From assembly GCA_027056155.1 (NCBI GenBank), contig JALULR010000223.1:1065-6370 (forward strand): DNA of 5,306 nt. Reading direction: 5' to 3'. The notes under the pieces were generated by a model. It searched no databases. It saw only the letters and a program-made list of their open reading frames with translations, and was not told the origin of the DNA. Source of the DNA: DHVE2 group archaeon (GTDB lineage Archaea > Thermoplasmatota > Thermoplasmata > Thermoplasmatales > Aciduliprofundaceae). This document shows, piece after piece, positions 1 through 5,089 of the stretch. Position 1 is the first letter of the stretch, and each line of letters begins with the position of its first letter. The translations under genes and the position numbers were made by a program.

Positions 1-2
1 AC

Positions 3-1130
3 ATGAAGGGATTTGCACACTTCCTTGCAGGATTGACCACGGCAACCTTCTTGGTAGTAATTGCAAATATGTATTACGGACACAATATGATCGCCAACGC
101 CATAGTGCAAAACAAAGCGCTCATACTCATTTTAGGCGGCATATTTGGCATACTTCCAGATACCATCGATTTCCGCTTTGCAAAATATCTTCAGAGACAT
201 GACTACGAAGTGGACATGGACGAGTGGAACTTAGACCCACAAAAGGTTGCAGATACTCTGGCGCATGCGATAAATCAGGCCAGCGAGGAAAATAGAGAGG
301 TAAATGTAATGTTGCACACTGTGAAAATCTCATCAGACCAGTGGAGACAGTACACTGTGCAGTTTGACACTGAGCATAACAAGGTAATATGCGATATTGG
401 TCCAATAATCTCTGGATTTGAAAAGAGACCGTATACCACTACTTATTTACCAAAAGAAAAAGCGCATGCGGAGGCTGAGTTTAAGCCCAAGTTGCATTAT
501 GGCTACGACGCAGTTACGCATGTTGATATACTATCCGGCCCAGATTTTTCATTTTTCCCAGAAAAAGATGGCTCGGTAAGAGCGGATTTCATACCATGGC
601 ATCGGCGCTGGGGCCATAGCGTTACCATGGGCGTGCTATTTGCACCCATCGGATTCATGCTCTACGGATTTACACCTCTTGGCTGGACTGCTTTCTGGAT
701 AATCATGCTCGGATACTGGTCCCATATCTTAACGGACCATTTTGGACTTATGGGTAGCAATATGTTTCCACCATTTACCACCAAACGCGTGCCCGGATTC
801 AAAGTAACAAGGAGTATGAGTCCTCTGGCAAACATATTCACCAACTATTCAAATATATTGTTAGTAATATTTAACATGAACGCTTGGAGCTATGTGCATT
901 ACTTTGAAATGCCATGGGCAACAATGCTTGGATTAAGCGCCAAAAGCAATTACGCAGAATGGTATGTGGTCTCTCTGCTTAACTACATAGTATACTACAT
1001 TCTCCCGCCGATACTAGTTGCGTACTTTGCAGTTGTATACTACGAAAAAAGAAAGGGCTACAGAGAATTAAGTGACAAAGAGGCTATGAGCAAAGAGCAG
1101 CTCGAAGAGCTCGGCGGAGTAAACGTTTAA
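3..1130 (+). CDS. YdjM-type membrane-bound metal-dependent hydrolase with large soluble insert
   Basis: A 375-residue polytopic membrane protein resembling the YdjM/LexA-binding inner-membrane hydrolase family (PF04307). The family motifs appear in order: an early His (H6, in GFAHFLAG), LPDTIDF (residues 51-57; D53 and D56), WHRRWGHS (199-206; H200, H205) and GYWSHILTDHFGLMG (237-251; H241, D245). These His/Asp residues are the presumed metal site; the substrate is unknown. Hydrophobic segments lie near residues 7-23, 38-52, 206-224, 229-245, 283-299 and 321-346, followed by a charged C-terminal tail. E. coli YdjM has only a few dozen residues between LPD and the HR..HS motif; here a soluble stretch of about 140 residues (58-198) intervenes. 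The start is taken at ATG 3 because the family's early His falls at its usual position, but only two upstream bases are visible, so the ribosome-binding site cannot be judged. The family call is from motif recall and is good; the function is uncertain. Confidence 0.85.
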   Translation: MKGFAHFLAGLTTATFLVVIANMYYGHNMIANAIVQNKALILILGGIFGILPDTIDFRFAKYLQRHDYEVDMDEWNLDPQKVADTLAHAINQASEENREVNVMLHTVKISSDQWRQYTVQFDTEHNKVICDIGPIISGFEKRPYTTTYLPKEKAHAEAEFKPKLHYGYDAVTHVDILSGPDFSFFPEKDGSVRADFIPWHRRWGHSVTMGVLFAPIGFMLYGFTPLGWTAFWIIMLGYWSHILTDHFGLMGSNMFPPFTTKRVPGFKVTRSMSPLANIFTNYSNILLVIFNMNAWSYVHYFEMPWATMLGLSAKSNYAEWYVVSLLNYIVYYILPPILVAYFAVVYYEKRKGYRELSDKEAMSKEQLEELGGVNV

Positions 1131-1131
1131 A

Positions 1132-1148
1132 TAGCAAATTTTATTAAA
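1132..1148 (+). promoter_or_regulatory. Candidate BRE/TATA promoter of the HD hydrolase gene (leaderless)
   Basis: The AT-rich TTTTATTA at 1139-1146, preceded by AGCAAAT as a possible BRE, is centred about 26 bases before the ATG at 1169. That is the archaeal TATA-to-start spacing for transcription beginning at the start codon itself. The bases just before the ATG are CCCCTCT, with no ribosome-binding site, which agrees with a leaderless message. A second TATA-like site, TTTAAATA at 1126-1133, overlaps the upstream stop codon and would give a leader of about 12 bases. Confidence 0.45.
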
Positions 1149-1150
1149 TC

Positions 1151-1161
1151 TCTTTTTATTT
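1151..1161 (+). terminator. Possible oligo-T terminator after the YdjM-type gene
   Basis: TCTTTTTATTT lies 20 bases after the first gene's stop. Archaeal RNA polymerase can release at short T-runs without a hairpin, and none is visible here. The T-run could equally be incidental AT-rich promoter-downstream sequence. Confidence 0.25.
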
Positions 1162-1168
1162 CCCCTCT

Positions 1169-2473
1169 ATGTACGAGTTTAAAATAATCCATGATGCAAT
1201 CCATGGAAGCTTTAAATTTGAAGAAGCTACACTTCGTATTCTTGAGACCCCCGAGATGCAGAGATTAAACGGTATAAAGCAGCTTGGGCTAGGCTATCTC
1301 GTGTTTCCGGGTGCAAACCACAGCAGGCTTGAGCATTCTCTGGGTGTTGGGCACGTAGCAGGCAAGATGGGCGAGGCACTAAATCTGGATAAAATAGAAA
1401 TTGAAACTTTGAAAGTTGCAGGTATGCTTCATGACTTGGGTCACTCTCCATTCTCGCACACTCTTGAATATCTGCTCCACGAAAAAACAGGAATGGACCA
1501 CATGGAGATTACAACTAGCATAATACGCGGCAAGCTAGATATTTTAGAAGGATTGGATATAGAGGGACGTGAGAGAATTCACGAGATACTTAACGAGTAC
1601 GGTATAGACATAGATATGGTATGCAGAATGATTCTCGGAGAGGAGATAAAGAGAATGGACCTATTCAATGTAGATAAGGGACAGCAGTACTTTGGAGCGG
1701 ATAAAAACTACATGGTAAATATGATAAGCGGCCCCCTTGATGCGGACCAGATTGACTATCTACTTAGAGATGCACACTATACAGGCGTGGCTCATGGCAT
1801 GATTGACGTGTACAGAATATTAAACACTCTAAAAATCCGCAATGGTGAGCTCATGATTGACCGCAAAGGTGTACCTGCGCTTGAGGGCATGTTAGTTGCT
1901 CGCGCACTAATGTACTCCTCTGTGTATTTCCACAAAACAAACCGCATTGGCGAGCTTATGCTTTCAAGAGCAGTGGAAGAAATTGAGATGGACAACTGGC
2001 TTGATATATATAAATACAACGATTCAGAGCTTCTCTCCGTGCTCCTAACGCAGGGCGGCTATGCGAAAGAAATCGCCCTGAGATTAAAGTACCGGCGTTT
2101 GTTCAAAAAAGCATTGGTGATTAGAGTCGATGATGTAAAAGACAATACCGAGCTCATCACTGAGTTTCACAAGCTAAATGACCTTAAGATGAGACGCAGA
2201 ATCGAGAGGGAGATTGCGGAAGCGGCGGGCATTGACTCAAAGTATGTGCTCATCGATATTCCCGACAACATAGCCCAACTATCGGAGCCAAGACTCACTA
2301 AAACCAACGTGAAAATAATAGATGGCAACGAAGTTTACGAGTTGTCTAGGTACTCCCCTCTGGCAAGAGCGCTACAGCTCAGAAAAGTGCAAGACTGGGC
2401 ACTTATGCTTGTCACCAAGAGAGAATATGTAGAAAAAGTGCGTAGAGAGGCTGCGCGGATTATCCTACCGTAG
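1169..2473 (+). CDS. SAMHD1-like HD-domain (deoxy)nucleoside triphosphate phosphohydrolase
   Basis: A 434-residue cytosolic HD-superfamily protein of the COG1078 / SAMHD1-like group, predicted to hydrolyse (d)NTPs using a metal ion. Aligned by eye to human SAMHD1, the catalytic set is complete: R53 (R164), H56 (H167), H88-D89 (H206-D207), H92 (H210), H97 (H215), H111 (H233), D193 (D311), Y197 (Y315), D201 (D319), and the distal R245, Y253, H255 and K256 (R366, Y374, H376, K377). Q38-L39 match the base-contacting Q149-L150. The N-terminal block with HGSF, TPEMQRL and KQLGLGYLVFPGA is typical of the group, and the C-terminal KYRRLF segment matches SAMHD1's EYRNLF. Length is normal for prokaryotic members and no SAM domain is present. 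The ATG fits the family start and a leaderless promoter. It is followed by a membrane-protein gene with which it is probably coupled. The family is secure; whether the substrate is dNTP or another nucleotide is not. Confidence 0.93.
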   Translation: MYEFKIIHDAIHGSFKFEEATLRILETPEMQRLNGIKQLGLGYLVFPGANHSRLEHSLGVGHVAGKMGEALNLDKIEIETLKVAGMLHDLGHSPFSHTLEYLLHEKTGMDHMEITTSIIRGKLDILEGLDIEGRERIHEILNEYGIDIDMVCRMILGEEIKRMDLFNVDKGQQYFGADKNYMVNMISGPLDADQIDYLLRDAHYTGVAHGMIDVYRILNTLKIRNGELMIDRKGVPALEGMLVARALMYSSVYFHKTNRIGELMLSRAVEEIEMDNWLDIYKYNDSELLSVLLTQGGYAKEIALRLKYRRLFKKALVIRVDDVKDNTELITEFHKLNDLKMRRRIEREIAEAAGIDSKYVLIDIPDNIAQLSEPRLTKTNVKIIDGNEVYELSRYSPLARALQLRKVQDWALMLVTKREYVEKVRREAARIILP

Positions 2474-2477
2474 GTGA
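2472..2477 (+). promoter_or_regulatory. Ribosome-binding site overlapping the upstream stop codon
   Basis: AGGTGA shares its first two bases with the TAG stop of the HD gene and ends four bases before the ATG at 2482. It matches the archaeal 16S anti-Shine-Dalgarno core. The arrangement supports ATG 2482 as the start and translational coupling of the two genes. Confidence 0.75.
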
Positions 2478-2481
2478 AACG

Positions 2482-3222
2482 ATGCGGTGGGAGGTGAAAA
2501 TAAGCATACTGCTCCTAATTACCTCTTTATTCTTTTATGTTGTAAATTATTTGACCTTTCATGATACTAGCTTCATCGAAAAATATATCCTAGCACAGCT
2601 CGGATTTTTGCCGATATCCGTGTTACTAGTAAGCATTGTGCTTAATAGCCTAATGGTTAGGCGCTCTAAAAAAGAAAGAAAGCAAAAACTAAATATTGTT
2701 GTGGGCTCATTTTTTGGGGAGATAGGAAAGGACTTGCTTCGATATTTATCAAAATATGACCCAGAAGCACAAGAGCTAGCAAAAGATATGTTAAACCTCG
2801 AAAACAAAAGTACTAATGAATTAGAGGCTCTTGAAGAAAAAATAAAAGATAGGGTATTCAAAATTAACATGGAGAAAATAAATCTCTACGAGCTCAGAAA
2901 GTTTCTTATGGAAAATAAAGAATTTGTTATAAGTCTACTCGATAATCCTGTAATAATCGAGCATGAAACATTCACCGATTTGCTATGGAACGTGCTTCAT
3001 GTGAGTGAAGAGCTTAAGCGCATAATAAATTTTGATACTATATCCGTTGAAGAATACGAAGACATAAAAGGCGACCTTGAAAAGCTCTATGCACTTCTCT
3101 CTTACGAATGGCTAAAATACATATCATATTTGCACGAAGCCTATCCTCATATATTCCAGTACGAAGCAAAAACTGCACCTTTTATACCTCACGCATACCA
3201 CGTAAAGAAGGGAAAGCTCTGA
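2482..3222 (+). CDS. Uncharacterised protein with two N-terminal membrane helices and a helical cytoplasmic domain
   Basis: A 246-residue protein I cannot assign a function to. Residues 6-24 and about 36-58 are hydrophobic and read as two membrane helices with a short loop. A basic stretch (VRRSKKERKQK, 59-69) follows and, by the positive-inside rule, puts the remaining ~180 residues in the cytoplasm. That part is rich in Glu, Lys and Leu and looks almost entirely helical, beginning with KLNIVVGSFFGEIGKDLLRYL (residues 69-89) and including a charged, possibly coiled segment around 95-125. No enzyme motif or metal-site cluster is visible. The overall layout recalls conserved hypothetical archaeal and bacterial two-helix proteins carrying a KLNxVxGxFFxExG block, but this is from memory. 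It begins 8 bases after the HD gene with an overlapping ribosome-binding site, so it is probably co-translated and may act with that enzyme at the membrane. Confidence 0.8.
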   Translation: MRWEVKISILLLITSLFFYVVNYLTFHDTSFIEKYILAQLGFLPISVLLVSIVLNSLMVRRSKKERKQKLNIVVGSFFGEIGKDLLRYLSKYDPEAQELAKDMLNLENKSTNELEALEEKIKDRVFKINMEKINLYELRKFLMENKEFVISLLDNPVIIEHETFTDLLWNVLHVSEELKRIINFDTISVEEYEDIKGDLEKLYALLSYEWLKYISYLHEAYPHIFQYEAKTAPFIPHAYHVKKGKL

Positions 3223-3264
3223 ATATAACGAGAAGCTAAAATATGTTGGAGTAACTAGCAAATA

Positions 3265-3271
3265 AGGTGAT
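3265..3271 (+). promoter_or_regulatory. Orphan ribosome-binding-site-like sequence before a six-codon frame
   Basis: AGGTGAT, a full match to the anti-Shine-Dalgarno core, ends three bases before an ATG at 3275. That frame stops after six codons (MIFNLP, TAG at 3293-3295). No longer plus-strand gene follows, because the epimerase gene occupies the opposite strand from 3282 on. It could be a relic of a lost gene start or a chance match. Confidence 0.3.
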
Positions 3272-3281
3272 TGCATGATTT

Positions 3282-4325
3282 TTAATCTACCTTAGTTGCC
3301 CCTATGCCTGCTACCTTCGGAATTATATTAGCGCCCTCTTTAAATTCCACACCGTTAAACGGCTGCTCTCTGAGGTCCCAGTATCCATCAAGGTCTGCAT
3401 AGTCAGCGCCTATGCCAAGTGCAAACTGTGTGCCAGCGGTAATTCCGAGCTTTGTTTCAATCATGCACCCCACCATTATTTTAATACCTGCAGCTTTAGC
3501 TATCGCTGCTATCTTCAGCGCTTCATATATGCCCCCGCTCTTCATCAGCTTTATGTTTATAGCATCAACCTTGCCTATGAGCTTGAGAACATCTACACTA
3601 CTATGTACCGATTCGTCTGCCATAATTGGTATTTCAACTGCACTACGGAGAACAGCCAAATCATCAATAGCATTTGCAGGCAGAGGTTGCTCGGCAAATT
3701 CAATATCATAGCGCTCAATAGCACGCAAAACTTTAATTGCACGTTTTAGAGAATAGCCTTGATTAGCATCAACACGTATCTTTGCATCAGTGATGTTTCT
3801 AATTTCTCGAATTCTCAAGATATCCTCTTCCGGGGATAGACCAATTTTAACTTTTAATACTTTTGCACCGCTATCAATAAGCGCCTCTGCGCTCTTAAGC
3901 GTTTCTTCCATCGAGCCAATGCTCACTGTGAGCGAAGTTTCTATTTTCTCTTTTTCACCACCGAGTATATTTCGCACAGGCATGTTTGTGTACTTGCCCA
4001 AAAGGTCGTAAAGAGCCATATCAACGGCCGCCTTAGCAGTGGTATTTGATACCGCACTTTTTTCGAGTTCTCGCATAATAGCTCCAATTTCCGAAGCATC
4101 ACTTCCCAGCAGTACTGGCTTAAATCGGGTTAATGCAGCAATAGTAGAGCCCACTGTATCACCCGTGATTCTCGGAGACGGCGAGGCCTCCCCGAACCCG
4201 CAATGCTCCGCTGTACATATCTTAACAATTATGCCATGATAGCTCTCTGTTGTGCCAAGCGCAATTTTAAAAGGTTTTTTGAGCGGGATTTGCAATTCGC
4301 TCCATTCTACATTTGTAATTTGCAT
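3282..4325 (-). CDS. Dipeptide epimerase (enolase superfamily, Ala-Glu epimerase-like)
   Basis: A 347-residue cytosolic enzyme predicted to invert the stereochemistry of the second residue of a dipeptide by Mg2+-assisted proton abstraction. The N-terminal capping domain (about 1-120) includes PLKKPFKIAL, GFGEASPSPRITGD and AKAAVDMALYDLLG. The barrel carries all the expected residues: the K158-V-K160 base pair, metal ligands D186 (RVDANQG), E212 (EFAEQP) and D237 (MADES), the opposite catalytic K259 (NIKLMKSGG), MVGCMIET at 284-291, and the D311-L-D313 motif that binds the dipeptide ammonium group in the Bacillus subtilis Ala-Glu epimerase (YkfB). R24 of that enzyme, which contacts the substrate Glu side chain, aligns with G24, so the preferred dipeptide is probably different. 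Full length; the ATG matches the family N-terminus and a leaderless promoter. Likely use is in peptide scavenging, since archaea lack murein. The subfamily is well supported, the substrate is not. Confidence 0.93.
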   Translation of the reverse strand: MQITNVEWSELQIPLKKPFKIALGTTESYHGIIVKICTAEHCGFGEASPSPRITGDTVGSTIAALTRFKPVLLGSDASEIGAIMRELEKSAVSNTTAKAAVDMALYDLLGKYTNMPVRNILGGEKEKIETSLTVSIGSMEETLKSAEALIDSGAKVLKVKIGLSPEEDILRIREIRNITDAKIRVDANQGYSLKRAIKVLRAIERYDIEFAEQPLPANAIDDLAVLRSAVEIPIMADESVHSSVDVLKLIGKVDAINIKLMKSGGIYEALKIAAIAKAAGIKIMVGCMIETKLGITAGTQFALGIGADYADLDGYWDLREQPFNGVEFKEGANIIPKVAGIGATKVD

Positions 4326-4337
4326 GGTTACATAATG

Positions 4338-4354
4338 AAAAAATAGAAAATAAA
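4338..4354 (-). terminator. Possible oligo-T terminator of the Pro-rich membrane protein gene
   Basis: On the minus strand a T-rich run (TTTATTTT followed by a run of six T at 4343-4338) lies 11-30 bases after the stop at 4365. It could release upstream transcripts in the archaeal, hairpin-free manner, and it overlaps the epimerase promoter. A terminator role is inferred from composition only. Confidence 0.35.
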
Positions 4355-4363
4355 GTTTTTCTA
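4347..4363 (-). promoter_or_regulatory. Candidate BRE/TATA promoter of the epimerase gene (leaderless)
   Basis: Read on the minus strand, AGAAAAAC (4362-4355) looks like a BRE and is followed directly by TTTATTTT (4354-4347) as a TATA box. The box is centred about 25 bases before the epimerase ATG at 4325, so transcription would start at or near the A of the start codon. No ribosome-binding site precedes that ATG (the bases are GTAACC). The element begins immediately after the stop codon of the upstream membrane-protein gene. Confidence 0.55.
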
Positions 4364-4364
4364 G

Positions 4365-4865
4365 TTATGCCATTGCTCCGGGCATTATTACATACCCTCC
4401 AGCATGCATTAGGCTGCCCATTGCAGCTGCAAGGGTAAGCATATTTGTAAATCCCCATACAATCAGAAGTATAGCACCCAAGATTAGCATCGCACGAACC
4501 CACTGAGGATAGTCTCCTCGACCAAGTCCCACAAATAGCAACACAATTATTAGCCCAGCTATGCCTAAGTTATACAGTATGAGGCTTATCTGCATCATTG
4601 TTTTTCCGTCCGTGGAGCCAATCATTATCGCCTGAAACACCAAGCCAAGCCACATTATAAACACCGAAAGAGCAATGCCCAGACCAATGTACATTGGGTT
4701 CCGAAGTATCTCATCAGCCATACTTCCCTGTCGCCTTGGTGGCGGGTACGGCGGTGGGTAATTTTGATTGTATCCTTGCTGCCATGACGGTGCGGGAGGG
4801 CCCTGTTGTGGAGCTCTGGCATTTTTAGAATTGTTCATATCTTCCTCCTCTGTTAACATATCCAT
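4365..4865 (-). CDS. Small membrane protein with Pro/Gln/Tyr-rich N-terminus and three membrane helices
   Basis: A 166-residue protein of unknown function, numbered here from ATG 4865. The first ten residues are acidic. Residues about 17-45 form a disordered-looking Pro/Gln/Tyr stretch (PQQGPPAPS, NYPPPYPPPRR), followed by hydrophobic segments near 58-81, 91-114 and 123-145 and a Gly/Ala/Met-rich C-terminus. There is no signal peptide and no catalytic motif; the design, a flexible tail plus a three-helix bundle, resembles small archaeal DUF4870-like or adaptor membrane proteins, which I cannot confirm. The chosen start has AGGTGAT four bases upstream. Two alternatives exist: GTG at 4874 (169 residues) and ATG at 4838 (157 residues), the latter with its own GAGGAGG site five bases upstream. 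It is divergent from ftsZ across a shared control region and ends just before the epimerase promoter, so it is probably a separate transcription unit. The coding call is good because the membrane pattern and both flanking signals fit. Confidence 0.8.
   Translation of the reverse strand: MDMLTEEEDMNNSKNARAPQQGPPAPSWQQGYNQNYPPPYPPPRRQGSMADEILRNPMYIGLGIALSVFIMWLGLVFQAIMIGSTDGKTMMQISLILYNLGIAGLIIVLLFVGLGRGDYPQWVRAMLILGAILLIVWGFTNMLTLAAAMGSLMHAGGYVIMPGAMA
4844..4850 (-). promoter_or_regulatory. Second, internal ribosome-binding site (alternative start at 4838)
   Basis: GAGGAGG on the minus strand (4850-4844) is five bases before an in-frame ATG at 4838. Initiation there would drop the acidic nine-residue leader and give a 157-residue protein starting MNNSKNAR. 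The same bases encode two of three Glu residues, so coding constraint could also explain them. Confidence 0.45.
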
Positions 4866-4869
4866 TTCA

Positions 4870-4876
4870 ATCACCT
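4870..4876 (-). promoter_or_regulatory. Ribosome-binding site for the Pro-rich membrane protein (start at 4865)
   Basis: On the minus strand AGGTGAT (4876-4870) is followed by TGAA and ATG at 4865. It is the same AGGTGA core and nearly the same spacing as at 2472-2477. It lies close to the predicted transcript 5' end, so the leader would be very short. Confidence 0.6.
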
Positions 4877-4892
4877 ATTTTGCCATATCACC

Positions 4893-4913
4893 ACAAAATA
4901 TATAAGATTTTGT
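4893..4913. repeat. Perfect 7-bp inverted repeat framing a TATA box (possible operator)
   Basis: ACAAAAT (4893-4899) and ATTTTGT (4907-4913) are exact reverse complements separated by seven bases, a 21-bp dyad centred at 4903. The TATA box of the minus-strand membrane gene lies inside it and one arm coincides with its BRE. A dimeric repressor bound there would block TBP/TFB. The arms do not extend further. In AT-rich DNA a chance dyad cannot be excluded. Confidence 0.5.
4898..4913 (-). promoter_or_regulatory. BRE/TATA promoter of the Pro-rich membrane protein gene
   Basis: Minus-strand ACAAAATC (4913-4906) reads as a BRE, followed by TTATATAT (4905-4898) as the TATA box. The expected start is about 26 bases downstream, near 4875, at the 5' edge of the AGGTGAT site. 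The match to archaeal consensus is good. Confidence 0.65.
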
Positions 4914-4916
4914 ATA

Positions 4917-5030
4917 ACAATACCAGCTCCCTCGCGCTAGCAAATTAATGAGATGATAAAATAAAATCACTAGAAAGAGAATAAGCGAGCACAAGAATAT
5001 GTTAGTTTAATATATTACAGCCTTCAGCAA
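4917..5030. other. Middle of the divergent intergenic region, no gene recognised
   Basis: Only very short reading frames occur here; ATGs near 4948 and 4953 run into stops within a few codons. No tRNA-like fold or long hairpin is evident. A 10-bp AT palindrome, TAATATATTA (5008-5017), could be an extra TATA-like element. The stretch presumably separates the two divergent promoters. Confidence 0.5.
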
Positions 5031-5047
5031 GAAATCCTTTTATATAT
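5031..5047 (+). promoter_or_regulatory. BRE/TATA promoter of ftsZ
   Basis: GAAATCC (5031-5037), a BRE-like element, directly precedes TTTTATATAT (5038-5047), whose core TTTATATA (5039-5046) matches the archaeal TATA consensus. Start of transcription is expected near 5068, leaving a leader of about 20 bases that still contains the GAGG site. Confidence 0.75.
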
Positions 5048-5074
5048 GGTGTTTATCTCCTTATAATAAAATTA

Positions 5075-5080
5075 GAGGAT
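5075..5080 (+). promoter_or_regulatory. Ribosome-binding site of ftsZ
   Basis: GAGGAT ends nine bases before the ATG at 5090. An earlier ATG at 5079 overlaps it but stops after two codons, so 5090 is the start. Confidence 0.7.
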
Positions 5081-5089
5081 GGGATAATT

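Noticed and set aside
127..844. Minus-strand frames 127-405 and 662-844 opposite the first gene
   Set aside because: The first gene has clear family motifs across both ranges, and the antisense products have no recognisable features.
1227..2870. Minus-strand frames 1227-1451, 1792-2019 and 2559-2870
   Set aside because: They lie antisense to the HD gene and the two-helix protein gene, and no promoter or ribosome-binding site supports them.
3412..4239. Three plus-strand reading frames (3412-3711, 3790-4011, 4039-4239) opposite the epimerase gene
   Set aside because: They are antisense shadows of a strongly supported enzyme gene, have Ser/Ile-rich low-complexity translations and lack ribosome-binding sites.
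4267..4503. Minus-strand 78-residue frame bridging the end of the Pro-rich gene and the start of the epimerase
   Set aside because: It is out of frame with both neighbours, Cys-rich without pattern, and unnecessary because both neighbours are intact.
4931..4989. CTCGC (4931-4935) and GCGAG (4985-4989) as arms of a structured RNA in the divergent region
   Set aside because: The arms are only five bases with about 49 bases between them, and no supporting inner stem is visible.
5008..5017. TAATATATTA palindrome as an operator or second ftsZ promoter
   Set aside because: It is short and pure AT, so chance is likely, and the better-matched TATA box at 5039-5046 explains ftsZ expression.
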